Shown here in pieces: positions 46,512 to 56,186 of a stretch of DNA of 64,000 nucleotides. Both the position numbers and the translations under genes were made by a program. Every line of letters starts with the position of its first letter. Within the stretch, counting starts at the first letter, position 1. The DNA lies in the NCBI GenBank assembly GCA_039819485.1, contig JBCBRY010000038.1, positions 1 through 64,000 of the forward strand, given 5' to 3'. This DNA comes from UBA6168 sp039819485 (GTDB lineage Bacteria; Bacteroidota; Bacteroidia; Chitinophagales; Saprospiraceae). A model generated the notes under the pieces. It saw nothing but the letters and a program-made list of their open reading frames with translations, did not search any database and was not told where the DNA came from.

Positions 46512-49500
46512 TCAATTACCGCCAGGTATCTTCGTCACCAGAACGGGCGGACAATCTGGTGTCGGACAATCTGAACAATCGTCCTCTGCTGTCGTCGTTT
46601 CATCGACCGCACAGCCTGACAAGTCAGCATCCTGAACGGTCAGGGTGTAGGTGGATGTTCCATCAGCCAGAAAGCGGAGCGTATTCGCTGCATTCCGGTA
46701 ATTCAATGTAACGGGGCTGCCATAAGTGCCCGTCGCCAGCAGATCAGCTCCATTATATACCTGGAACTGTCCGCTTGCGCCTGGGCTGGCATTAGTCGCG
46801 GTTAACTCTATGGTGAAATAATCGTCGTTTGGGTCGCTGGCCGTGCCATTGTCGCTACAGGTCTGTATAGCATTGACTTGTATTTCGGTTACGCTAATGG
46901 TCAAACTATCAATATCATAACAGTTATTGTTTGCCTGATTGGCAAGGCGTACATAGTATTCTGTGGTAGTAGTAGGTGAAACTATGGAACTGGAAAGGGC
47001 ATTGATATTTGCTTGTGCATCAGCGAGGGAAATGAACCAGGAAGTATCAGAAGAAACACTGTTTCCCACTGTTATCAATGTGTCAAGTTCAACGTCCAAT
47101 CCCTCACAAATACTTTCATCCGTAGTTGAAACTTCCGGATTTGGTAGAGCTATCACTAAAATTTCATCAAAGGGGCGGCAAATGGGAGCAGCAGGGGCCG
47201 GGTGGGCAATAGCGTACACATAGAAAGTATCGGGTTCACTACCATTGGCCACGAATGCCGGCACTGCCACATTGTTTAAAATTACGGTATCATTCCCTGC
47301 GCTAATTTGAACGGTATCTATCCCCGTTCCGCTGGAATAGATCACCGAAGAATCTGTCTGTGCAGTTGTGAAATATACAAATGCGATGCTGTCGGGGTGG
47401 CTGATCGAGGTGGTCACTGCGAGTGTATCAACTGCATCACCGGAACAAATTACCCGGTCAGTGATCAGGCTGTCGATTGCAAAGCAGGTCACGGGCGCCC
47501 CAAACCCGAAATCAAATGTATGGTCAACACTTCCATAGCCGCCGGTTGTCAGCGTTATTTCAGCATCGTTGCCATTCAAGTCGGCGTCACTGTCCAGTAG
47601 ATCTGAGGTATTTGAATTAGCATTGGAAGTGGTGATAGCAAGGCCGCTTACCGCTGCCTGCTGGCTGCCACCTTCAGCATTGCTGATGCGCAGGATATAT
47701 TCGGTATTGGCAAGAATGGTCGTATCAGCACCAGTGCCTGACCAAGTGCCTGATCCGATATTCGAAGCAGCACTGAAATAATAGTACCCACCATTAGAAG
47801 TGGTAGTTGAAGCAATGACTACCCCTCCTTTGACCAGTTCTACTGTGACCCCGTCAATGCCGGATTCACAGGCATCCTGAATGCCATCCCCATCTGTATC
47901 ATTCCACACATAATTGCCAATTTCAATAGGGGCCGGATCACAAAACGCCTCCAAATCACCAAGTCCGTTTGCTTTGGCGAAAGTTCCGTTACCTGAGCCA
48001 CCCGCACCACTAGAAGTATCGAGAATCAAATAGGCCCGGGACCGTGTTCCGTCTGAGTTCTTGTACCAGGCAACACCTGCATCATAAAATTCATTGATGT
48101 CATTGATTGGATCAATAACGGTATTCAGGACATCTTCATGTCCCAATACTTGAATCAGTCCTCCGCTACCAATATCATCATGAAAATCTACGTAGTTATC
48201 TTGAAAATAGTATTCACCATTTCCAGGACCACCGGAGTTATTGGCTCCGCCGGTGGTAATCCCTCCGCAATTGGCGTTATTCTCAATCGCCCAACCATCT
48301 GAAATGGATCCGCAAGCCCTGAGAATGTCGCCAACCCCGATTCCACTGAAAAGTCCCTGTGTTCCATTGGTAACGCACTGCGCATTTTGATTAACAGAAA
48401 AACCAGTCGGTGCCTGTTGTAAGTACCCGGTTTGATCACCAAACCTATCTCTGATCCCCAGGATCAATTCTCCTCTATCAAATTCAATATCCGTTAACCA
48501 AGGCTGCGGATAACACCTGTCCAGATAACAAGTACCTGCGTTCCCATCCCGGTTGTAACAGGTAAAGACATCAACCCAGGGATTCCACTCCCCGTCGCTT
48601 GGCAGATAGGACGAATTGATCGCAAGACCTCTGGCGTAATCAAGCGGAAAATCAAATACCTGTTCCCAAAATCCCGTGACTGGATCAAATGTGTAAACAT
48701 ATGCAAACAATTCACTCCGCGTCCCTACATGCGAACTTATCTGACCGCCTGAATGAACTCCGGGAATAGAGGATTCCCCACTACAGATCAACCCCACATA
48801 AACTTTTCCGTAGTAAAAAGCAGTTGCAAAAGGACGCATGTCACCGTTGAAAGAACAGGGGTTTGGAATGGAAAACCCACTGATATCGCTGGCCTGCAAT
48901 GTTGTGGACTGGATAGGGATTTTGTACAATTTGCGATCAAATAAGTTAACGGTCCAAAGAGTTTGATTGTCGTCATCAATGTCCATATCCCCAAAACTCA
49001 TTTTTCCTACCCAATCCCAGGAATTATTATCTACCTCCCAATCATTATCGGAAGCATTATCAAGGGGATGCGGGTCACCAGTCAGTGGACGGGTTGCAAT
49101 GCCGAGGTTATCAAAATCCACATATTCAGAAATAACCGGGCTGGCGGCTTCAGGATTTTCAATTTTATAAATAACACCGGTTTTACCATGTTCTTTAAAG
49201 CCAGAATGCCTTTTCATAAAACTTGCCACAAACGCCGTCCTGGTTCCTTTTTGGTAGGCCAGCCCCCAGGTGGAACCGATTTCGCTGGACAGCGCAATAT
49301 GGGACGGGGTCGGCGTATTGAATTGGTTGCCGTCATCGCATGTTCCATCGAGGTTGGCATCTACACATCCTGCCGTATAGGAGAAGCCCACCAAAGCATC
49401 TAAACTATTCCCTACTTGGCTCCCTTCCGTGAAACAGGTAGTAGCCAACGGTGGATTTTCCTGGCAAAAAAGGCGAGGACTGGCCAATCCCAGGTTCGCA

Positions 49501-51449
49501 CAATTACCCGGTTGTAAAAATTGAACGGTAGAACCATTGTCAGTCCCGGCCTGGGTCGGTTGGGCCCAACTCTGAACACTGCCGGGAAGATGGAAAACCA
49601 CCCGATAATCAGTTCCCTGGTTGAGGCCGGTGAATTCGTAATTTCCATTGGAATCCGTATAGGTAGTGGCAACCGGATTTTCATCACAACCATCGGTCAA
49701 CACAACCTGAATGCCCAATATTCCTAAAGTGTCTCCATCGTTCATTACACCGTCATAGTTCCAATCTTCGAATACAGTCCCTGCGATCTCGGTATTGGAA
49801 ACGGAGGAACAGATTTCCCCTGATTCAAAACCAGGAATAGTGGACGGACAGGCGGTTGGACTGGTGGCAATGACCTGGTCATCACAAGCCGTTGAATTTA
49901 CAAACCGAATCAAGATCGTATCGAGGCTAACGCCATCAGCAGGAACGCCGGCAATAGTAGCCGTACCCGATTTACCCACAGGGATATGTGTGGTGGCCAA
50001 TGTGCCATTCCGGTATACTTCTATGTTGCCGGTTGGGTTGTTGTCCCACTCCATCTCGATTTTCCAGTCAGCTGTGTAGGGGCCAGAACCGACACAATCT
50101 TCACTATAAAGATTGACTATGTTCAATTGGCAGGAACAACTTTCCGGGTCGGTTATCGATGCATCAATGGTGCATGAATTGTCATTTGTATCGGTAATTG
50201 TCACAATTACATTTCCACCTCCCGCACTACCGTTTTGTAATTGAAAGGTAGTAGCGGCCCCGTAGGTTGCTGAAGTTGGTGCTATACTGCCACTGCTCAC
50301 CGAGACGTTATAAGTAGCTGCTGTTAATATACCTGCAGGATTAAGATCAAATGTGATATAATCATCGGTGGGATCTATTGTGGTGCCGTTATTATTGCAG
50401 GCAATATTGGCAAGGCCATTCGTTGTTAAACTACAAGAACAATAGACAGCATCCACGGTGATGGTCTCATCTATGAAGCAATCGTTATCGTTATTGAAAA
50501 TACGAATAATATACGTGCCCCCACTGTTTGGGATATTGTTTTGGATTATTGCTGGCAGGCTTCCGGGCAGGGGAGTTGCTGCCCCAGTAGTGGTCGGGCC
50601 GTCGTAGGTACCGGCATTTAAAGTACTGATGCCATAGTGAGTTGCATCGCTTGCCGTGGAAATACTGATACTGCCATTGTCGTTTTCTACAGAACCAGAA
50701 CAGCTGGGAGGCGTCTGACTGAAGGTGATGGTTGGTGAAACGCAGTTTAAAGTCCCTTCAAATTGAAGTATCGCCCTTACCAGTGTCCCTTCATCCTGAT
50801 TGGTATCATCACAGATATTCAAAGTCCAGTTACCAACTGAGTTCTTTGAATCAAAATTATTCAGTGCATTGACATTCTCAGGCGTAAATAAATTGTTGTA
50901 ATAAGGAGTGCCCACGCTATGATTTCCAGATACCGTATTAATGTTGGTTCCTGCATCGCTGTCCAATAGAATATTGAAATTATCATTTTGTCCTCCTACA
51001 TCCGTAAATAGGTTAACGACTGTCCCATCCGGAGATTCAAGGGTTACATCGAGATCATCCCTCCAGGTATGAGTGATCACAAGGCCAACGTTTAGATCAT
51101 CTACCGTAAAATCGTCCGTCACATTGAAAACGATATCAGTTCCCCCCGCGCCACAATTACCGTCAGTGATGGTTGTGGCTGTGGTATATTCGTAGTCGAA
51201 TGGGACCATCATGGAAAAAAAGTGTTCATCCAACAAAATATCCTGTCCCTTTGACTTTTCTATCAATTCCTTCCACAACGAATTGCGCAAATTGTCAAAC
51301 ATTTTTCGGCCAAAAGTAACTTCGCCCAAGTCATTTCCTACCAGGTTTCCGTTGGAAAAAATACAGGTTGGAAGCAGTACAAAAAACAGACAAAGCAGGA
51401 GCAATGCCTTGCGGAAATAGTCAGGATCTGGCTGTATAAGAAACCTCAT
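46512..51449 (-). CDS. Giant secreted protein with P-domain and SdrD-B domains
   Basis: A 1645-residue secreted protein with an N-terminal signal segment (about 12-32, ALLLLCLFFVLLPTCIF). A proprotein-convertase P-domain (about 85-228: LVITHTWRDDLDVTLESPDG, VGNWTLNICD) is present without any protease domain. Ig-like segments follow, then an SdrD-B domain near 555 (GTVFEDWNYDGVMNDGD). A large beta-rich region (about 640-1170: VASFMKRHSGFKEHGKTG, GKMSFGDMDIDDDNQTLW) that I cannot assign precedes a second SdrD-B domain near 1175 (GNYVWNDTDGDGIQDACES) and two Ig-like domains. It ends DCPPVLVTKIPGGN. No type-A or type-B sorting domain was recognised. A G7 tract lies about 190 bp upstream. Probably surface-exposed. 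Confidence 0.86.
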   Translation of the reverse strand: MRFLIQPDPDYFRKALLLLCLFFVLLPTCIFSNGNLVGNDLGEVTFGRKMFDNLRNSLWKELIEKSKGQDILLDEHFFSMMVPFDYEYTTATTITDGNCGAGGTDIVFNVTDDFTVDDLNVGLVITHTWRDDLDVTLESPDGTVVNLFTDVGGQNDNFNILLDSDAGTNINTVSGNHSVGTPYYNNLFTPENVNALNNFDSKNSVGNWTLNICDDTNQDEGTLVRAILQFEGTLNCVSPTITFSQTPPSCSGSVENDNGSISISTASDATHYGISTLNAGTYDGPTTTGAATPLPGSLPAIIQNNIPNSGGTYIIRIFNNDNDCFIDETITVDAVYCSCSLTTNGLANIACNNNGTTIDPTDDYITFDLNPAGILTAATYNVSVSSGSIAPTSATYGAATTFQLQNGSAGGGNVIVTITDTNDNSCTIDASITDPESCSCQLNIVNLYSEDCVGSGPYTADWKIEMEWDNNPTGNIEVYRNGTLATTHIPVGKSGTATIAGVPADGVSLDTILIRFVNSTACDDQVIATSPTACPSTIPGFESGEICSSVSNTEIAGTVFEDWNYDGVMNDGDTLGILGIQVVLTDGCDENPVATTYTDSNGNYEFTGLNQGTDYRVVFHLPGSVQSWAQPTQAGTDNGSTVQFLQPGNCANLGLASPRLFCQENPPLATTCFTEGSQVGNSLDALVGFSYTAGCVDANLDGTCDDGNQFNTPTPSHIALSSEIGSTWGLAYQKGTRTAFVASFMKRHSGFKEHGKTGVIYKIENPEAASPVISEYVDFDNLGIATRPLTGDPHPLDNASDNDWEVDNNSWDWVGKMSFGDMDIDDDNQTLWTVNLFDRKLYKIPIQSTTLQASDISGFSIPNPCSFNGDMRPFATAFYYGKVYVGLICSGESSIPGVHSGGQISSHVGTRSELFAYVYTFDPVTGFWEQVFDFPLDYARGLAINSSYLPSDGEWNPWVDVFTCYNRDGNAGTCYLDRCYPQPWLTDIEFDRGELILGIRDRFGDQTGYLQQAPTGFSVNQNAQCVTNGTQGLFSGIGVGDILRACGSISDGWAIENNANCGGITTGGANNSGGPGNGEYYFQDNYVDFHDDIGSGGLIQVLGHEDVLNTVIDPINDINEFYDAGVAWYKNSDGTRSRAYLILDTSSGAGGSGNGTFAKANGLGDLEAFCDPAPIEIGNYVWNDTDGDGIQDACESGIDGVTVELVKGGVVIASTTTSNGGYYYFSAASNIGSGTWSGTGADTTILANTEYILRISNAEGGSQQAAVSGLAITTSNANSNTSDLLDSDADLNGNDAEITLTTGGYGSVDHTFDFGFGAPVTCFAIDSLITDRVICSGDAVDTLAVTTSISHPDSIAFVYFTTAQTDSSVIYSSGTGIDTVQISAGNDTVILNNVAVPAFVANGSEPDTFYVYAIAHPAPAAPICRPFDEILVIALPNPEVSTTDESICEGLDVELDTLITVGNSVSSDTSWFISLADAQANINALSSSIVSPTTTTEYYVRLANQANNNCYDIDSLTISVTEIQVNAIQTCSDNGTASDPNDDYFTIELTATNASPGASGQFQVYNGADLLATGTYGSPVTLNYRNAANTLRFLADGTSTYTLTVQDADLSGCAVDETTTAEDDCSDCPTPDCPPVLVTKIPGGN

Positions 51450-51635
51450 GTGAAAAAATTACATTTTCACCTTGCAGAACGGGAAACCTGTATGGAGACT
51501 TCCTCTCTTCCTACCCTACCAATAACAGATTGCCACCTGCTTTTCAGTGAATAGAAATGTTCGGATGTGCCATTGGCAAGGTCAGTTGACCAAAACCAAT
51601 GAAATCACATAGTAACAAGGGTTGCGTTACAATAA

Positions 51636-51642
51636 GGGGGGG
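51636..51642. promoter_or_regulatory. G7 homopolymer tract upstream of the 1645-residue gene
   Basis: Seven G residues (AAGGGGGGGAAACC) 187-193 bp upstream of the 51449 start. The flanking AAG...GAAAC matches the context of the G8 tract at 43609. Confidence 0.5.
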
Positions 51643-52245
51643 AAACCTATGATGTAGAAATCGAAAAGCAGGTTGGAAAAACTAAGCCTTACCGCCTTTC
51701 GAAGCGTTTCATGAATCTGCAATTCTTCGATTGCGGACTCTTTTTATTTTTTTGTAAAACGTTTGTTATCAAGAGGAACCAATCAGCCGTTAATCATCAT
51801 ACTGCCCTCATAAAAGGCAGAACGTGTTCGCTAACGTATCCTTGCGAAAAGCCCTGCTGATTTTTTTCTTCAAACATTTTACAGAGATTTTCAGAGTGTT
51901 AATTTTTAAACAACTTCAAAGAAAAACTCCTGAAGAATTAACCTTCAATGTCAGATTGTTTATTTGGATTTTTCAACAACGTACTAAAACTTGGACGTGT
52001 TGATTAGGTGAGATGCCTTCAAAATAAAAGTTTTTACCGTTTGAATAAAATGGGAGGAAAAAACAAGGAAAAAAACCTTTAAGCGTATTGAAAAAATATG
52101 TTTTGCGAAATCCAAGAATAGTGCCAATGTAATGATCTTCACCTGCCATTTCTTCCGTTTCGTTTGGCCAATACCTGCCACACCGTCATTTTTTTGGCAA
52201 TGGAATGATTCGTGATCGGCGTACCCCATTCACCCCATAGTTGCC

Positions 52246-52253
52246 TAAATTTG
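52246..52253 (+). promoter_or_regulatory. Possible secA -7 box TAAATTTG
   Basis: It matches the Bacteroidota TAnnTTTG -7 consensus. No TTTG was found at the -33 distance. A start near 52260 would leave a leader of about 110 nt containing the hairpin at 52276-52353. Confidence 0.35.
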
Positions 52254-52275
52254 CACCCGAATTTTTTCAAAACAT

Positions 52276-52353
52276 GTAAAAAGTAAAAAGCTAAAAGAAG
52301 AATCAACTCTGTAAACCGCACCTGAAAACCACTTTTGCCTTTTTACTTTTTGC
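52276..52353 (+). repeat. secA-leader hairpin of AAAAAGT words
   Basis: GTAAAAAGTAAAAAGCTAAA (52276-52295) pairs with the TTTTGCCTTTTTACTTTTTG stretch around 52333-52352, across a loop of about 35 nt. It ends 18 bp before the secA start at 52371. Position and strength make a role in SecA translation control possible, but it belongs to the same class of word-repeat hairpins as the others. Confidence 0.7.
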
Positions 52354-52370
52354 TTGCATTTCATTTTATC

Positions 52371-55300
52371 ATGCTCGGAATATTAAAAAAGCTATTTAAA
52401 AATAAAAGTGAACGTGATTTCGCTAAATACAGCCCCGTGGTGGATGCCGTAAATGAGGAATTCGAAAAGCTAAGCAGCCTCACCAATGACGAGTTGCGAA
52501 ACAAAACCCATGAATTTCGCCAGCGCATTGCCGATCACCTTGCCGGTATCGACGAAGACATCAAGGCAACGCGCGAAGAAGCCAATTCGGAAGAAGACAT
52601 TCACCGCAAAGAGGAACTTTTCAAGGAACTGGACGAATATCAGAAAGAAAGGGACAAACACCTGGAAGAAGTATTGAAAGAACTCCAGCCCGAAGCATTT
52701 GCCGTCGTCAAAGAAACGGCCCGCCGCTTCACCGAAAATTCAATCGTAACAGTAACAGCAACCGACCACGACCGCGACCTGGCCGCCAACCAATCCAAAA
52801 ACTATGTCTCCATTGAGGGCAATCAAGCCCTCTGGAAAAATAGCTGGACCGCGGCCGGCGCCGAAATCACCTGGAATATGGTGCATTACGACGTTCAGTT
52901 GATCGGTGGTTCAGTCTTGCATGAAGGGCAAATTGCGGAGATGGCAACGGGGGAAGGTAAAACCCTGGTAGCCACATTGCCAGCCTACCTCAATGGTATT
53001 ACAAAGGAAGGTGTACACGTTGTAACTGTAAACGACTACCTCGCCCGGCGGGACTGCGAATGGATCGGCCCCATTATGGAATTCCTCTTCCTGACCATCG
53101 ATTGTATCGACCGGCACCGGCCGCACTCAGAAGCCCGCCGCAATGCTTACAACTGCGACATTACCTATGGCACCAACAACGAATTTGGCTTTGATTACCT
53201 GAGGGACAATATGGTTCGCTCGTTGGACGAAATGGTACAACGCAAACACCACTTTGCCATGATTGATGAGGTAGATTCCGTACTGATCGATGATGCCCGG
53301 ACACCTTTGATCATTTCCGGTCCGGTCGGTTCCACGGGAGAAGAAGAGGAATACAAAGAATTGAAACCAGACGTCGAAAAGCTATTGTCTGCTCAAAAAA
53401 AACTCACCAGCCAGTATCTGACAGAAGCAAAAAAATTAATCGATGAAGGCGACGACGGTGTAGAAGAAGGGGAAGGCGGGTTAGCCTTGTTACGGGCACA
53501 CCGCTCACTACCGAAAAGCCGTCCATTGATTAAATTTCTCAATCAGGAAGGAGTTAAGGTGGTCCTGCAAAAAACAGAGAATTTCTATATGCAGGAAAAC
53601 TCCAAGAATATGCACCTTGTAGATGCTCCGTTGCTCTTCACCATCGATGAAAAGAACCGTCAGGTTGAATTGACCGACAACGGCGCCGAATGGCTGGCCC
53701 AAGGAAAAGGTGATCCAAACTTTTTCATTATGCCCAGCCTGGCCGATCGGATGGTTGAGATCGACAACGATGAAGAATTGGAAGACAAGACTAAAGAAGA
53801 AGAAAAAATCAAGTTGTCACAAGACTTTGCGGTAAAATCTCGGCGCCTGCATGCCATGTCGCAATTGCTGAAAGCATACACCTTGTTCGAAAAGAATGAG
53901 GAATACATTGTGATGAACGGAGAGGTAAAAATCGTTGATGAGCAAACAGGCCGGATGATGGAAGGCCGGCGTTACTCCGATGGACTCCACCAGGCGCTGG
54001 AATCGAAAGAAAATGTAAAAGTGGGCGAGGCCACCCAAACCTACGCCACGGTCACCTTGCAAAACTACTTCCGGATGTACCACAAACTGGCCGGTATGAC
54101 CGGTACAGCCGAAACGGAAGCAAAAGAACTTTGGGACATCTACAAACTGGACGTGTCCGTTATCCCAACCAACCTGCCCGTGATCCGCGACGATGGCGAT
54201 GATGAAGTTTATAAAACCGAAAGAGAAAAATTCAATGCTGTTGTGGATCGGATCACACTGCTGAGCCATGCCGGAAGACCCGTTCTGGTCGGCACAACTT
54301 CAGTCGAAATCTCAGAAAAACTGGGCCGTTACCTTAGCATGCGCGGCGTCAGTCACGAAGTGTTGAACGCCAAACAGCACCAGCGGGAGGCCTCCATTGT
54401 GGCCCGCGCCGGTCAGCAAGATTCCAATGGCCACGGTAACGTGACGATCGCCACCAACATGGCAGGTCGTGGAACGGATATCAAACTGGCCCCCGGTGCC
54501 ATTTTCGAGGTCATCAAAGTCGAGAAAGATTCGAGTGCAGAAGGTGGCTATTTTTATACCATCAAACAAGGCGGCACCGGCAAAGAAACCACGCTTGATC
54601 AAAACCACGAACTCTGGCCGGCATTCCAGCTGAACCCAGAAATGCATACGCTTGTCCGCAAGTCCAAATTGTCGAAAGAGGAAAGCAAAAAGCTACTCGT
54701 TGGCGGACTGGCCATTATCGGTACTGAGCGCCACGACAGCCGAAGGGTCGACCGCCAGCTACGAGGGCGTGCCGGACGTCAGGGCGACCCGGGCTCTTCG
54801 CAATTCTACGTTTCACTTGATGACAAGTTGATGCGCCTTTTCCAAAGTGAGCGCATCGCAGGTTTGATGGACCGCATGGGACATCAGGAAGGGGACGTCA
54901 TTCAGCATTCTATGGTCACCAAAAGCATTGAGCGGGCGCAGAAAAAAGTGGAAGAGAACAACTTCGGTATCCGTAAGCGTTTGCTGGAATACGATGACGT
55001 GATGAACATCCAGCGGGAAGCGATTTATAAAAAACGCTATAATGCCCTGAGCGGAGAACGCCTGCAAGTCGATCTCGACAATATGTTTCGTTCGATGACG
55101 GAAAACATCGTTGCCCATCATAAAGAAAACGAAGATTATGAAGGCTTCCGCCGTGATTCCATCGGCATGCTGGGACTCGATCCGAAAATTGATGCAGCTG
55201 ATTTCAACGAAACACCTGAAAAGGATTTGATCGAACGTTTTGACCAACAGTTCGAAGAATTTTACAAGACCAAAGAGACCAACCTTATCAACACCCTCTA

Positions 55301-55910
55301 CCCGACCATCAAGCGGGTTTATGAAAATGAAGGTCAGCGGTACAAGCGCATTGCAGTACCTTATACCGATGGCCGAAGCAAGATGCTCCCCATTGCCGCC
55401 AGTTTGGAAGAGTCCGTAAAATCAGGGGGTAAATCCATCATGAGGGAAATTGAAAAAGCCGTGACCCTGGCCATTCTGGACAACAAGTGGAAAGAGCACC
55501 TTCGCTCCATGGACGAGACCAAAGAGTCCGTGCAGTCAGCTTCTTTCGAACAAAAAGATCCGTTGGTAAAATACAAAATGGAGGCTTACAAACTCTTCGA
55601 AGATCTCATCTTTGAAATCAACGAAGAGGTAACTGCCTACTTGGCCAAAGGAACCATGGATATGCCGGAAAATCAGCAAGTACAGCAGGCCCGTGAACAA
55701 AAACGGACTGACATGAGTAAATTGCGTATGAGCCGTCCCGGGGAATCGATGCCCCAAAATGCGGAAGCTGCGCGGGCCAAAGCTGCCGCCGAAGGCGTTT
55801 CACAACGCCAACGCCCGACAACAGTGCGCCGCACGGAAAAGAAGGTCAAACGAAATGATCCATGCCCTTGTGGCAGTGGCAAGAAATACAAACAGTGTCA
55901 CGGAAGGTGA
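52371..55910 (+). CDS. secA: Preprotein translocase ATPase SecA
   Basis: SecA drives secretory proteins through SecYEG. This 1179-residue protein is longer than the 901 of E. coli, as usual in Bacteroidota. Walker A is MATGEGKTLVATLPAYL and the DEAD-like Walker B is IDEVDSVLIDDARTPL. The cross-linking domain follows with helicase motifs NMAGRGTDIKLAPG and RQLRGRAGRQGDPGSSQFY. The C-terminus has a SEC-C zinc motif (DPCPCGSGKKYKQCHG) that binds SecB/ribosome. The start at 52371 (MLGILKKLFKNKSERD) is the canonical N-terminus; the frame extends 36 bp further upstream. Confidence 0.97.
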   Translation: MLGILKKLFKNKSERDFAKYSPVVDAVNEEFEKLSSLTNDELRNKTHEFRQRIADHLAGIDEDIKATREEANSEEDIHRKEELFKELDEYQKERDKHLEEVLKELQPEAFAVVKETARRFTENSIVTVTATDHDRDLAANQSKNYVSIEGNQALWKNSWTAAGAEITWNMVHYDVQLIGGSVLHEGQIAEMATGEGKTLVATLPAYLNGITKEGVHVVTVNDYLARRDCEWIGPIMEFLFLTIDCIDRHRPHSEARRNAYNCDITYGTNNEFGFDYLRDNMVRSLDEMVQRKHHFAMIDEVDSVLIDDARTPLIISGPVGSTGEEEEYKELKPDVEKLLSAQKKLTSQYLTEAKKLIDEGDDGVEEGEGGLALLRAHRSLPKSRPLIKFLNQEGVKVVLQKTENFYMQENSKNMHLVDAPLLFTIDEKNRQVELTDNGAEWLAQGKGDPNFFIMPSLADRMVEIDNDEELEDKTKEEEKIKLSQDFAVKSRRLHAMSQLLKAYTLFEKNEEYIVMNGEVKIVDEQTGRMMEGRRYSDGLHQALESKENVKVGEATQTYATVTLQNYFRMYHKLAGMTGTAETEAKELWDIYKLDVSVIPTNLPVIRDDGDDEVYKTEREKFNAVVDRITLLSHAGRPVLVGTTSVEISEKLGRYLSMRGVSHEVLNAKQHQREASIVARAGQQDSNGHGNVTIATNMAGRGTDIKLAPGAIFEVIKVEKDSSAEGGYFYTIKQGGTGKETTLDQNHELWPAFQLNPEMHTLVRKSKLSKEESKKLLVGGLAIIGTERHDSRRVDRQLRGRAGRQGDPGSSQFYVSLDDKLMRLFQSERIAGLMDRMGHQEGDVIQHSMVTKSIERAQKKVEENNFGIRKRLLEYDDVMNIQREAIYKKRYNALSGERLQVDLDNMFRSMTENIVAHHKENEDYEGFRRDSIGMLGLDPKIDAADFNETPEKDLIERFDQQFEEFYKTKETNLINTLYPTIKRVYENEGQRYKRIAVPYTDGRSKMLPIAASLEESVKSGGKSIMREIEKAVTLAILDNKWKEHLRSMDETKESVQSASFEQKDPLVKYKMEAYKLFEDLIFEINEEVTAYLAKGTMDMPENQQVQQAREQKRTDMSKLRMSRPGESMPQNAEAARAKAAAEGVSQRQRPTTVRRTEKKVKRNDPCPCGSGKKYKQCHGR

Positions 55911-55939
55911 TCACATTGGCAATTTCGAGTTGGCACTTT

Positions 55940-56000
55940 AGATATGTCATGTTTCGGAAACATAACATATCTGGGGCCAGTTCGGCAATCCCGAATTGGC
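55940..56000. repeat. Two adjacent imperfect palindromes after secA
   Basis: AGATATGTCATGTTTC (55940-55955) and GAAACATAACATATCT (55957-55972) are near-perfect arms with one mismatch. Immediately after, GCCAGTTCGG (55976-55985) pairs with CCGAATTGGC (55991-56000), one G-T pair. The region to the terminator at 56071 has further short inverted pairs. It may be a structured 3' untranslated RNA or a degraded repeat element. Confidence 0.55.
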
Positions 56001-56070
56001 GCACCTCCGGAAGCTGAAGATTTACATCCCCGGAAAATTGCGGACAATTGAGCCGGGTGCCAATAATTTG

Positions 56071-56102
56071 AAACTTGGAGATTTTACAAAGTCTCCAAGT
56101 TT
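56071..56102 (+). terminator. Terminator of secA transcript
   Basis: AAACTTGGAGA (56071-56081) pairs with TCTCCAAGTTT (56092-56102), 10-nt loop, then a T-rich tract. It lies 160 bp after the secA stop. Confidence 0.85.
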
Positions 56103-56186
56103 TTGTTTTTTGTGCCGTATCAAACCAAAAAGATAAAAGCATTCGCTTATCTGCTTTAAAAAAGTGGATAAGCACACTTCGTTCCG

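Larger units (their letters stand above)
51450..52370. other. Long intergenic region before secA
   Basis: This is 921 bp, with no gene supported. It holds a G7 tract at 51636-51642 (leader of the giant gene), a -7-like TAAATTTG at 52246-52253 and a word-repeat hairpin at 52276-52353 in the secA leader. A minus-strand frame at 51984-52229 gives an 81-residue product with no family features. Confidence 0.6.

Noticed and set aside
51984..52229. An 81-residue minus-strand frame before secA
   Set aside because: Lys/Phe-rich random-looking product in AT-rich spacer DNA; no partner, signal or family.
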